A stretch of DNA of 11,226 bases from Opitutia bacterium UBA7397 (GTDB lineage Bacteria; Verrucomicrobiota; Verrucomicrobiia; Opitutales; UBA953). The notes under the pieces were generated by a model. The model did not search any database. It was not told the origin of the DNA and saw only the letters and a program-made list of their open reading frames with translations. A program made the translations under genes and the position numbers. The stretch lies in contig DKND01000132.1 of the NCBI GenBank assembly GCA_002470605.1, forward strand, positions 38,196-49,421. Reading direction: 5' to 3'. Each line of letters starts with the position of its first letter. Within the stretch, counting starts at the first letter, position 1. Below, in pieces: positions 1 to 7,295 of the stretch.

Positions 1-1595
1 GGCCGCTTTTCCTGCCCAAGGGCTACGAAGTGCTCTTTGCCGTCGCCTTCCTGCCATTTGTTTTCGTCGTCCGTGGCATTGCGCAATTTTTCGCCAGCTT
101 TTTGATCAACCTTGCGGGATTGCGGGTCGTCGAGTCGGTTCGTTTGGCGGTCTTCGAGAAATTGCAGACGTTACATCTCGGATTCTTCGGGAAGATCCCG
201 ACGGGAGACCTGATGCAGCGGCTGACTGGCGATGTACAATCGGTGCGATTGGTCTTGGTGGATGTTTCGACGGATTTGATCATCCAGCCATTCACGCTCG
301 TGGGTGCCTTGGCGGTCGTTCTCTGGAAATGCTTCACGATGCCTGGCGGCTTATGGTTCCTGCTCTGCCTTGGCGTCGTCCCAGTTTCGGTTTTCCTGGT
401 TCGGGCTATCGGTCAGGCTTTGCAATCTCGTGCGGCCCGCGCCCTTTCCAGTTCGGCTGGGCTGAATAGCATCGTCGTCGAAAATCTGCAATCCCCTCGG
501 GAGATCAGGGCCTATGGATTACAACAGCGTGAGATGGAACGCTTTGGCCTATGCAGTCGCGAGGGCTTACGGATGCAGGCCAAGTTGGCGCGTTACGATA
601 AGTCTCTCTCGCCTTTGCTTGAGGCGGTTTCCGCTTGCGGTATCGCTTTGGCGGTCTGGTTCGGGGCGGGTGCCGGGATGCAGTACCAGGATCTGATCAC
701 GATCATCACCGCGATCTATATCGCGTATGAGCCGATTAAGAAATTAGGCCGGATGAGTAATCTCATCACGATGGCGGAGTCAGGGCTTTCGCGATTGGAA
801 GAGATTCTCGACGCTCCTATCGATGTCGCGGATCTGCCGAATGCCAGGCCGCTCGCCCGGGTGCACGGCGCCATCGCATTTGAGGGGCTTACTTTTGCTT
901 ATGGCGAAGAGGTCATTCTTAGTTCGCTCACGTTGCAGATTCCCGCTGGACAGTCGGTGGCGTTGGTGGGTCCCAGTGGCGCCGGTAAGAGCACGTTCGT
1001 GAATTTAGTCCCGCGATTTTTTGACCCCCAGCAGGGCTTGATCAAGGTCGACGGCATGAATATCAGGGAGGTCCGGCAGGCCGATTTACGGGCTAATATC
1101 GCTTTGGTTTCCCAGGAGCCTGTGTTGTTTAACGAAAGTATCATGGAAAATATCCGCTTAGGTCGCGCGAGCGCCACGGATGCCGAAGTCTTGGCCGCGG
1201 CCAAGTTGGCCGGGGCTTTGGACTTCATCCAAACCTTTCCTGAGGGGTTCGAAACCCGCGTAGGAGAACGCGGTTCGCGCCTTTCCGGTGGACAGCGGCA
1301 GCGCATCTCCATCGCCCGAGCTTTCTTGAAGGATGCCCCTATCTTAATCTTAGACGAGGCCACTTCAGCCTTGGACACAGAAACGGAGCGAGGCATCCAG
1401 CAGTCGCTTTCCTTCCTGATGAAAGGGCGGACGACATTGATCGTGGCCCACCGTTTTAGTACAATCCGAGATGTGGACCGTGTCTTGGTGTTTGATGCTG
1501 GTAGCATCGTGGCGGATGGTTCGCGCGAGGAAGTCTATCGTTCCTCCGAGCTCTTCCGTCGCTTGTGGGATAATCAGTCCAAGGGTCTCGCCTAA
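1..1595 (+). CDS. MsbA-like lipid exporter, ABC transporter permease/ATPase (5' partial)
   Basis: This is a half-transporter of the lipid A flippase (MsbA) type, with a membrane domain fused to an ATPase, expected to act as an inner-membrane homodimer that flips lipid-linked substrates. The frame is open to the left edge from base 3, giving about 530 codons. The segment around VRGIAQFF aligns with the third membrane helix of MsbA, so roughly 55 N-terminal residues lie outside the window, and the GTG at 30 is not the true start. The C-terminal ATPase is complete: Walker A GPSGAGKST (near 970), Q-loop VSQEPVLF (near 1110), signature LSGGQRQR (near 1280), Walker B ILILDEATSALD (near 1340) and H-loop IVAHR (near 1440). 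One base separates its TAA from the next ATG, and that gene is GT9-like, which supports a lipopolysaccharide role. Other lipid or peptide substrates cannot be excluded. The ABC exporter call is firm; the lipid A substrate is inferred. Confidence 0.93.
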   Translation, partial: PLFLPKGYEVLFAVAFLPFVFVVRGIAQFFASFLINLAGLRVVESVRLAVFEKLQTLHLGFFGKIPTGDLMQRLTGDVQSVRLVLVDVSTDLIIQPFTLVGALAVVLWKCFTMPGGLWFLLCLGVVPVSVFLVRAIGQALQSRAARALSSSAGLNSIVVENLQSPREIRAYGLQQREMERFGLCSREGLRMQAKLARYDKSLSPLLEAVSACGIALAVWFGAGAGMQYQDLITIITAIYIAYEPIKKLGRMSNLITMAESGLSRLEEILDAPIDVADLPNARPLARVHGAIAFEGLTFAYGEEVILSSLTLQIPAGQSVALVGPSGAGKSTFVNLVPRFFDPQQGLIKVDGMNIREVRQADLRANIALVSQEPVLFNESIMENIRLGRASATDAEVLAAAKLAGALDFIQTFPEGFETRVGERGSRLSGGQRQRISIARAFLKDAPILILDEATSALDTETERGIQQSLSFLMKGRTTLIVAHRFSTIRDVDRVLVFDAGSIVADGSREEVYRSSELFRRLWDNQSKGLA

Positions 1596-1596
1596 G

Positions 1597-2595
1597 ATGC
1601 GCATCTTGGTCGTCAAGTTTTCCGGACTCCGCGGTGCGTTGGCCGCGACAGCGGGTATACGCTCGATTCGTGAGCGCCATCCCGGGGCAACTTTCACTTT
1701 TGTCACGCTTCCGGACTCCGAGCCTGCCCTCGAGGGCTGTCCGGCTGTCGTCGAGGTCCTGGGGGTTAATCCTTCGCAAGGCCTATTCTCTGTGATTGCT
1801 CACCTTCGTCGGCAGCGTTTTGACGTGGCCATCGCTTTGGGTGGGCATCCGCGGGCGTTGCGACTGGTGGCCTTAAGTGGAGCTCGTAAGCGCGTCTGTG
1901 CGGGGCACGCGTCATTCTTATTGCGGCCGTTTTATCACCGCAAAGTTTTTGGCACCGCCGTGGATCCCCATGAAGCGGCGCGCGACCATGAAGTGATGGC
2001 TCAGGCTTTAGGTTTTCATGCCGAGCCACCAGCGATGTGGTTTGCGCCCTCCCGCATGCAAGAGCACGGTCTTTTGGTTGAGGATCGTCGCTATGCGGTG
2101 ATTCACCCGGGGTCATCGCGTCCGGAGCGGATTTTGGAAATTGATAAGTGGGCTGCCGTGGCCCGGGAACTCGTCAGTAATTATTCCGTCGATCGGATCG
2201 TGGTTTCAGCCGGAGTCGCCGGTGAAGAACGCATCATGGCTGAAGCTTTGTGCGGCCTGATCGGTCCGGTGGCGATGTCGACGGCCGGCCGGCTCCGCTT
2301 CGCGCAAGTGGCCAAGCTCATTCAAGGTGCACGCCTGTTCTTGGGTTCCGATTCATCTGTTTTGCAATTGGCGGCGGCCGTGGGCACTCCGGTGGTCGGG
2401 GTTTTCGGACCTTCGGACTATGCCCGTGCGCGCCCCTGGGGGACGATCAACCGGGTCGTGCGCGTCGACACGGCTCATTATGAGGGCGAACCTCAACGGG
2501 ATTATCTCATTCGTATGGATCGCGCCATGGCACGTATCACGTCGGCGCAAGTTTCGCGCGCGGCCGAAGAAGTCTTGAGGATTACGGCGCCTTGA
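1597..2595 (+). CDS. Glycosyltransferase family 9 (ADP-heptose:LPS heptosyltransferase-like) protein
   Basis: GT9 enzymes such as WaaC and WaaF move heptose from ADP-heptose to the LPS inner core on the cytoplasmic face of the inner membrane. The 332-residue length and two Rossmann-like halves fit the family. The N-terminal strand MRILVVKFSG is typical of its start. HPGSS (170-174) opens the nucleotide-sugar domain, and GSDSS at 250-254 followed by AAAVGTPVVGVFGPSD (259-274) is the family's C-terminal signature. The ATG at 1597 is chosen over a longer in-frame start at 1471, which would add 42 residues overlapping the ABC gene and come before the canonical first strand. Several family residues differ. 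The usual Gly-Asp after the first strand is Arg12-Gly13, the common His of the last motif is Gln257, and the Lys-Arg-Trp-Pro-like segment after HPGSS is altered. It may have a different acceptor, or little activity. Family call firm, reaction uncertain. Confidence 0.88.
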   Translation: MRILVVKFSGLRGALAATAGIRSIRERHPGATFTFVTLPDSEPALEGCPAVVEVLGVNPSQGLFSVIAHLRRQRFDVAIALGGHPRALRLVALSGARKRVCAGHASFLLRPFYHRKVFGTAVDPHEAARDHEVMAQALGFHAEPPAMWFAPSRMQEHGLLVEDRRYAVIHPGSSRPERILEIDKWAAVARELVSNYSVDRIVVSAGVAGEERIMAEALCGLIGPVAMSTAGRLRFAQVAKLIQGARLFLGSDSSVLQLAAAVGTPVVGVFGPSDYARARPWGTINRVVRVDTAHYEGEPQRDYLIRMDRAMARITSAQVSRAAEEVLRITAP

Positions 2596-2638
2596 TTCCC
2601 CCGCTTGACCTCCGGCCAGCCTGCCCGAAAGTAGGTCA

Positions 2639-4060
2639 GTGACTCACGCTGAGAATCATTACGACGCCGTTATCATCGGAGCAGGTATGTCTGGTCTTGC
2701 CGCTGCCGTCAGGCTGGCGATGTATGATCGTCGGGTGCTGGTGGTGGAGCGTCATAATGCCCCCGGAGGGTTGAATTCATTTTATGCCAAAGCCGGCCGC
2801 AAGTATGACGTGGGCCTACATGCGCTTACTAATTGGGTTCCGGAGGGGGTGAAGGGCGCTCCATTGGTCAAGTTGATGCGTCAGTTGCGTATCCGGCGCG
2901 AAGAATTGGACCTATGCCCGCAATTCGGATCAAAGGTGTCCATGGCCGGAAAAAATCTACGGCTCAATAATCACTTCGATGACTTATTGGCCGACGTAGC
3001 GACGGAATTTCCGAAATCAGTCGACCGATTCCGCGCATTAGATGCCTGGATTGCCGGACTAGATGAGGCGGCATTACAGGCTCATGGCGGCTCGGCTCGG
3101 AGTTTGCTCGATGAACGCCTCGGCGACCCGTTGCTGTGCGATATGTTGCTCCTGCCTACTTGTTTTTACGGCAGCGCCTTGGAGGATGATATCGAAGTGT
3201 CGCAGTTCGCCGTGATGTGGCGTTCGCTATTCCGCGAGGGTTTCGCGCGTCCATTTATCGGAGTCCGCCAAGTCGTCCGTATTCTCCTGGATCGCTGTCG
3301 CGAGCACGGGGTCGAACGTCGCATGAAGTGCGGCGTAAAGTCGATGGAGGTTAAGGCGGGTCGCGTAGCGGCCTTACAGTTGGATGATGGGACGGAAGTG
3401 ACCGCGGATGCGATTTACTCATCGGCCGGGGCGGTGGAGACCCAGCGTCTGCGCTCGGACGTTTCGCCGCTGGTGGGCGCTGCGGAAATCGGGCGGTTGG
3501 GCTATGCTGAAACTATCGCAACTTATGACCCCGCCGCCTTTCGTGATTTCAAATGGCAAGACACGATCATCTTCTTCTGCGATGCGGAACGCTTTACTTA
3601 TCGATCGCCAGAACAGCTCGTTGATGCGCGTTCGGGAGTGATCTGTATTCCGAATAATTATGAATACGGCGAGGGCCGGGCGTTGGACGAGGGTTGGCTC
3701 CGTGTCACCGCCCTTGCTAATCACGACGCCTGGTGCGCTTTGCCTGAGACCGAGTACCAAGCCCGCAAGCAGGAGTGGTGTGCACGGTTGAATCGCGTCG
3801 CCCGTACCCATTTACCCGCAGTCGCTGATGTTGCCCATGATGCGGCGTTGACGTCGACCGACGTCTTTACCCCACGTACGGTCCGTAAGTTTACTGGGCA
3901 TTTGAACGGGGCGATTTACGGTTCTCCGGTGAAACGACGCGATGGTCGCACGGACCTGGCGAATCTCTTTTTGATCGGTACGGACCAAGGCTTCCTTGGC
4001 GTCACGGGAGCAATGCTTTCTGGCATTTCGATGGCGAACCTGCATGGTTTGAAGGCGTAG
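2639..4060 (+). CDS. FAD/NAD(P)-dependent oxidoreductase, phytoene desaturase / retinol saturase-like
   Basis: This 473-residue flavoprotein belongs to the amine-oxidase-like superfamily that includes carotenoid desaturases, carotenoid isomerase (CrtISO) and all-trans-retinol 13,14-reductase. The N-terminal FAD-binding fold is clear: VIIGAGMSGLAAA (11-23) carries the dinucleotide-binding glycines, Glu37 ends the second strand (VLVVER) and would bind the ribose, and PGG follows at 42-44. The C-terminus FLIGTDQGFLGVTGAMLSG is the second FAD-contacting motif of the family. The middle is poorly conserved and gives no substrate. The start is GTG at 2639; the next in-frame ATG (2687) lies inside the glycine motif and is too late. 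A weak GTAGG precedes it by three bases. It sits 43 bases after the GT9 gene and nine before the MFS gene, so it is probably co-transcribed. No carotenoid synthase (CrtB-like) gene is nearby, so a carotenoid role is only one option; lipid or polyene modification is equally possible. Confidence 0.85.
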   Translation: MTHAENHYDAVIIGAGMSGLAAAVRLAMYDRRVLVVERHNAPGGLNSFYAKAGRKYDVGLHALTNWVPEGVKGAPLVKLMRQLRIRREELDLCPQFGSKVSMAGKNLRLNNHFDDLLADVATEFPKSVDRFRALDAWIAGLDEAALQAHGGSARSLLDERLGDPLLCDMLLLPTCFYGSALEDDIEVSQFAVMWRSLFREGFARPFIGVRQVVRILLDRCREHGVERRMKCGVKSMEVKAGRVAALQLDDGTEVTADAIYSSAGAVETQRLRSDVSPLVGAAEIGRLGYAETIATYDPAAFRDFKWQDTIIFFCDAERFTYRSPEQLVDARSGVICIPNNYEYGEGRALDEGWLRVTALANHDAWCALPETEYQARKQEWCARLNRVARTHLPAVADVAHDAALTSTDVFTPRTVRKFTGHLNGAIYGSPVKRRDGRTDLANLFLIGTDQGFLGVTGAMLSGISMANLHGLKA

Positions 4061-4069
4061 CCCCTCCCC

Positions 4070-5410
4070 ATGCGCGAATCATCTATTTCTGTCGTCAACG
4101 AGCGGCCGCTCTGGCGGGACCTTATCCAGCCGGCGGTCATCGTCGGAGCCTTAGGGTACTTCGTCGATATTTACGACCTCACGTTGTTCATGACGATTCG
4201 TAAGGATAGCCTTACCAGTCTTGGTCTGGGGCATCTGATCAGCGGAGCCGCTTGGTATCAGGATTTACTCTCTTGGCAAATGATGGGCATGCTTATGGGT
4301 GGAATTCTTTTTGGTATCCTTGGAGACCGAATGGGACGTTTGACCACGCTGTTCGGTTCTATCCTGCTTTATTCCATCGCGAATATCGCTAACGGCATGG
4401 TGCATAGCTTTGAAGCATACGCGACCTGGCGTTTCATCGCCGGACTAGGCTTGGCGGGTGAGCTAGGAGGATGCATCGCCCTCGTCTCTGAAACGCTCTC
4501 GAAAGAACGTCGCGGCTATGGTACCGCCCTGGTCGCTACGGTCGGCGTCTTTGGCGCCGTCGTCGCCGGTTTTATGGCGGATCATGTTGGCGATATCGGC
4601 CGGGTGGTCGGAGGTCTTTTCGGCACGACGGTCGAGGGCTGGCGCATGAGTTATTTCATTGGCGGTGGTCTCGGCTTGATGCTGCTTGCCCTGCGCGTGG
4701 GGGTCCGAGAGTCCGGCATGTATCATCAGGCAAAAGAGCATGCGGAAGCAGGCTCCGTGGCTCGCGGAAATTTCTTCGCCCTATTCTCCAGCCGTGAACG
4801 CTTCGTGCGCTATCTGCGTTGTATCCTGATTGGCCTACCGACTTGGTTTATGATCGGGATTCTCGTGCAGCGTGCTTCTACCGTGTTCGCACCAGCCGCT
4901 GGAATCCAAGGCGAGCCAATCAAGGATAACTGGTCCGTCGCCGCCTTCTACCTCGGCCTCACTTTTGGCGACCTTGCCAGCGGCATTGGCAGTCAGTTGC
5001 TTCGTTCGCGGAAGAAGGTCGTACTTGGATTCCTCCTCTTCAGCTTGGTCTGCGTCGGTTTCTATCTCTTCGGCTCCGCCGGATGGAGTTCCGCGGCTTA
5101 TTACCGGCTTATTTTCCTGATGGGCTTTGGCATGGGCTATTGGGCGCTCTTTGTGACTATTGCGGCCGAGCAGTTCGGCACGAACCTGCGGGCCACCGTC
5201 GCGACTACGGTGCCTAACTTTGCTCGTGGTTCGCTGGTGCCGTTGACTTTCTTGTTCACCTATCTTGCCATGCCGCTCGGTCAGGCGCGAGTCGCACCAT
5301 CGGTTGCCGGGGCGATTCTTGGCGCGATTTGCTTTAGCGCCGCCTTCATCGCCCTTTGGACGATGGAAGAAACCTTCGGCAAGGATTTGGATTACCAGGA
5401 AAAAAAGTAA
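4070..5410 (+). CDS. Major facilitator superfamily transporter
   Basis: This is a 446-residue inner-membrane carrier with about twelve hydrophobic segments. Motif A of the superfamily is present between the second and third helices as GILGDRMGR (82-90). The fourth helix region RFIAGLGLAGELGG (121-134) resembles the metabolite:proton symporter type, and EQFGTNLRAT (367-376) in the C-terminal half is typical of sugar and organic-acid carriers. The central loop (about 217-245) is charged and hydrophilic, as expected between the two six-helix bundles. The C-terminus ends with a short charged tail, KDLDYQEKK. ATG 4070 lies nine bases after the stop of the oxidoreductase; the bases before it are almost all C and T, with no Shine-Dalgarno. 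The substrate cannot be read from the sequence. Co-location suggests it moves a compound linked to the oxidoreductase reaction, but this is inference. It converges on the minus-strand gene that follows, with two bases between their stop codons. Confidence 0.9.
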   Translation: MRESSISVVNERPLWRDLIQPAVIVGALGYFVDIYDLTLFMTIRKDSLTSLGLGHLISGAAWYQDLLSWQMMGMLMGGILFGILGDRMGRLTTLFGSILLYSIANIANGMVHSFEAYATWRFIAGLGLAGELGGCIALVSETLSKERRGYGTALVATVGVFGAVVAGFMADHVGDIGRVVGGLFGTTVEGWRMSYFIGGGLGLMLLALRVGVRESGMYHQAKEHAEAGSVARGNFFALFSSRERFVRYLRCILIGLPTWFMIGILVQRASTVFAPAAGIQGEPIKDNWSVAAFYLGLTFGDLASGIGSQLLRSRKKVVLGFLLFSLVCVGFYLFGSAGWSSAAYYRLIFLMGFGMGYWALFVTIAAEQFGTNLRATVATTVPNFARGSLVPLTFLFTYLAMPLGQARVAPSVAGAILGAICFSAAFIALWTMEETFGKDLDYQEKK

Positions 5411-5418
5411 GCTTACTT
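5405..5418. terminator. 14-bp palindrome across two convergent stop codons
   Basis: The sequence AAGTAAGCTTACTT is a perfect palindrome that contains both the TAA of the forward MFS gene and the reverse TAA of the minus-strand gene. Seven A residues (5400-5406) overlap its left arm, so on the minus strand the core GTAAGCTTAC is followed by a run of seven T. That resembles a very short terminator for the minus-strand gene. The stem is only about five base pairs with a four-base loop, so efficiency would be low. The structure is certain; terminator function is doubtful. Confidence 0.3.
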
Positions 5419-6552
5419 GCCAGCGGGACCGGCTTTGTCTGAGACGCAACGGAAGCCGACATGGTTCGTCGAGGTCAAGGTGTCGAGGCCTTGACGGGCA
5501 GTGGCACGGTAACGGAAGCAATAAGCCTCGTCGCAGAGCCATGATCCGCCGCGGATGACGTGCTGGCCGTAGCCGGTGCCTTCCGGGTCATGGCCGATAG
5601 CTGGGCCCACGGGATTGTATTTGGCGGATTTTGCATACCAGTCGATGCCGTACCAATCTTCGCACATCTCCCAGACATTGCCTGCCATATCGTAGAGGCC
5701 ATAGCCGTTGGGCGGGTAGGATTTAACGGGAGCGACATAATTAAAACCATCTAAAGCCAAGTCGGTGGCGGGGAATTTCCCCTGCCAGTGATTGCACATG
5801 TATTTGCCGTTGGGACGTTCTTCGTCGCCCCAGGTATAGTTTTTATCTTTTAAGCCACCGCGTGCGGCGTGTTCCCATTCGGCTTCGGTGGGGAGACGTT
5901 TGCCTGCCCACTTGGCAAAGGCTTGGGCGTCTTTATAGGTCAGGCAAATAACCGGGTGGTTCATGCGCTCCTTGATCGACGAGCCGGGACCTTCCGGTTG
6001 ACGCCACGTTGCCGCGACGGTGAACTTCCACCAAGGCAAGTCGCCGACGCCACACTGAAAGGGATTTACGCCGGAAGTGTGTTTGAAGAGGAGTGAACCG
6101 CCTTTGAGGTATTCGGGCGAGGGAACGTTAGGAAAGTCGCGCGGGTCGAGGTTCTTTTCTGCGTCCGTGAGATAGCCGGTGGCATCGGCGAAGACTTTAA
6201 ACTGCGCATTGGTCACTTCGGTGACGTCCATCCAAATTCCTTTTACTTGGACAGCGTGTCCGGGTTTTTCCTCATTATGTTTTTCATCCGCCTTATCGCT
6301 TCCCATGGTAAACTCTCCGGCTGGGATCCAGGCCATCTCGCAGACTTCGGACGGGTTGACGACCGCCGGCTTCGTCTTCCAGAAAAAGACAACAAAGGGG
6401 GCGACGATGAGGATCGCGGCAATCGCAATGATAAGGCTGCGTGCTTTGGTGGTCTGGGGGGTAGGGGCAGTAGGTTCCATATGGGTCGTCGGATGGGCTA
6501 AGATGGCCGAGGGGGGGAGCGTGGTCGAACCTTTGTTGGGGTCGGGATGCAT
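5413..6552 (-). CDS. Formylglycine-generating enzyme (SUMF1/FGE family), membrane-anchored
   Basis: Formylglycine-generating enzymes use copper and oxygen to oxidise a cysteine in the CxPxR motif of sulfatases to the catalytic formylglycine. Most relatives of this fold are not true FGEs, but this 379-residue protein keeps the diagnostic features. RGGSWLCDEAYCFRYR (334-349) holds the two copper-binding cysteines Cys340 and Cys345 with the correct spacing, followed by an NHVGFRC segment. WRQPEGPGS, HPV, AGKRLPTEAEWE and PPNGYGLYDMAGNVWE all match conserved blocks in human SUMF1. An N-terminal hydrophobic helix (about 39-58) after a Pro/Thr-rich stretch predicts a membrane anchor, possibly placing the catalytic domain in the periplasm, though basic residues flank both sides and orientation is not certain. 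The start at 6552 has AGAGGA four bases upstream; an internal Met25 is the alternative. No sulfatase lies in the window. It diverges from pyrE. Confidence 0.9.
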   Translation of the reverse strand: MHPDPNKGSTTLPPSAILAHPTTHMEPTAPTPQTTKARSLIIAIAAILIVAPFVVFFWKTKPAVVNPSEVCEMAWIPAGEFTMGSDKADEKHNEEKPGHAVQVKGIWMDVTEVTNAQFKVFADATGYLTDAEKNLDPRDFPNVPSPEYLKGGSLLFKHTSGVNPFQCGVGDLPWWKFTVAATWRQPEGPGSSIKERMNHPVICLTYKDAQAFAKWAGKRLPTEAEWEHAARGGLKDKNYTWGDEERPNGKYMCNHWQGKFPATDLALDGFNYVAPVKSYPPNGYGLYDMAGNVWEMCEDWYGIDWYAKSAKYNPVGPAIGHDPEGTGYGQHVIRGGSWLCDEAYCFRYRATARQGLDTLTSTNHVGFRCVSDKAGPAGK

Positions 6553-6603
6553 GCTATCCTCTCGCCCTGGGGCTATTTTGTCTTTTAACCATATGCCTCA
6601 TAT
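6553..6603. promoter_or_regulatory. Divergent intergenic region between FGE and pyrE
   Basis: These 51 bases must contain or adjoin the start signals of both the minus-strand FGE gene and forward pyrE. The FGE side carries AGAGGA (minus strand, 6557-6562) four bases before its ATG, a good ribosome binding site. The pyrE side is AT-rich, with the palindromes CATATG (6590-6595) and CATATATG (6599-6606), the latter including the pyrE ATG, and no Shine-Dalgarno. No confident -35/-10 pair was found in either direction, so the promoters probably extend into the flanking coding sequences. Confidence 0.4.
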
Positions 6604-7173
6604 ATGAGTTCGACCCAAGAAGAGGCCCTCCAGATTTTCCGTGATTCCAAGGCGCTATTGCAGGGGCACTTCCTCCTGCGTTCGGGCCTGCACAGCGGGC
6701 ATTTTTTCCAATGCGCGCAGGTGTGCCAATACATGGATAAGGTCACGCGTCTCATTGAGTTACTTAAGCCAAAACTGAAGGCGTACCCCTGTGACACCGT
6801 GATGGCTCCGGCTATTGGTGGCTTGGTGGTCGGGCAGGAAGTTGCCCGCCAGTTGGGCGTCCGGTTCGTTTTCGCGGAAAAGGAGAATGACCGTTTGGTT
6901 TTGCGGCGTAATTTCACCTTCCGTCCTGGCGAACGGGTCTTGATCGCAGAGGATGTCGTGACGCGTGGTGGTCGAGTCCAAGAATGCCTCGATATCTTGA
7001 AGGCACACGGGGCTGAGGCGGTAGCAGTTGCGACCCTGGTTGATCGATCTGGCGGGCAGGCAAAATTTACGGCCCCCTTCGTCTCGCTGCTAGAACTGAC
7101 CTTTCCGACCTACGCGGCCGACTGTCTCCCGCCTGAGTTGGCTAAGTTGCCAGTAACCAAGCCTGGCTCATAA
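6604..7173 (+). CDS. pyrE: Orotate phosphoribosyltransferase
   Basis: PyrE joins orotate to PRPP to give orotidine 5'-monophosphate, the fifth step of de novo pyrimidine synthesis, in the cytoplasm. The 189-residue protein has the PRPP-binding motif VLIAEDVVTRGG (112-123), whose acidic pair Glu116-Asp117 contacts the ribose. It also has the N-terminal substrate segment LRSGLHSGHFFQCA (25-38) and the FAEKEN segment (90-95) near the catalytic loop, all in the order expected for PyrE. The length is slightly shorter than the roughly 210 residues of the E. coli enzyme but normal for many bacteria. ATG 6604 has no Shine-Dalgarno. It overlaps the stop of a four-codon frame (ATG 6593 to TGA 6607) as ATGA, which could couple translation but may be chance. 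It is transcribed away from the FGE gene; the next gene, yidC, starts 122 bases downstream and appears to have its own promoter-like sequence. Confidence 0.95.
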   Translation: MSSTQEEALQIFRDSKALLQGHFLLRSGLHSGHFFQCAQVCQYMDKVTRLIELLKPKLKAYPCDTVMAPAIGGLVVGQEVARQLGVRFVFAEKENDRLVLRRNFTFRPGERVLIAEDVVTRGGRVQECLDILKAHGAEAVAVATLVDRSGGQAKFTAPFVSLLELTFPTYAADCLPPELAKLPVTKPGS

Positions 7174-7211
7174 GCTTCGCCTGTGAGGCTTAATTGAGAG
7201 CCTTTTGGCGT

Positions 7212-7217
7212 TATAAT
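7212..7217 (+). promoter_or_regulatory. Candidate -10 element for yidC
   Basis: A perfect TATAAT hexamer lies 78 bases before the yidC ATG. The upstream partner is poor: TTAATT at 7190-7195 with a 16-base spacer matches three of six consensus positions, and the better-looking TTGAGA at 7194-7199 is only 12 bases away, too close for a normal sigma-70 promoter. The hexamer also forms the loop of a GGCG/CGCC hairpin (7207-7221). A housekeeping promoter here is plausible but not shown. Confidence 0.35.
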
Positions 7218-7240
7218 CGCCTTTAAATAGGGGTTAGGTC

Positions 7241-7261
7241 GCCTTGTGCCTTGCGCCTTGT
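7241..7261 (+). repeat. Three tandem copies of a 7-bp repeat in the yidC leader
   Basis: The 21 bases read GCCTTGT, GCCTTGC, GCCTTGT: three adjoining heptamers with one base difference in the middle copy. They lie 34 bases before the chosen yidC ATG and downstream of the TATAAT hexamer, so they are probably in the 5' leader of the mRNA. A change in copy number would alter leader length but not the reading frame from the ATG at 7296. Confidence 0.7.
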
Positions 7262-7295
7262 CGGTGGCTTCCTTACGCCAGCGTTCTCTTTTTCT

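Noticed and set aside
899..1507. Minus-strand reading frame of 202 codons inside the ABC ATPase gene
   Set aside because: It lies entirely antisense to a conserved ATPase domain, has no recognisable motif, and reflects codon bias of the real gene.
1471..1596. Upstream start giving a 374-residue GT9 protein
   Set aside because: The extra residues overlap the ABC gene in another frame and precede the canonical first strand MRILVVKFSG.
4835..5542. Minus-strand frame of 235 codons across the MFS gene end
   Set aside because: It overlaps the conserved MFS gene antisense and the FGE C-terminus, and its product is a low-complexity charged sequence with no family features.
6179..6607. Forward frame of 142 codons opposite the FGE N-terminus
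   Set aside because: It is antisense to a gene with strong family support, has no ribosome site, and ends within the pyrE start codon.
7194..7217. TTGAGA plus TATAAT as a complete sigma-70 promoter
   Set aside because: The spacer is 12 bases, well short of the usual 16-18.
7207..7221. GGCG-TTATAAT-CGCC hairpin as a pyrE terminator
   Set aside because: The stem is only four base pairs and the following TTTAAA is a poor U tract; the loop is better read as a -10 element.
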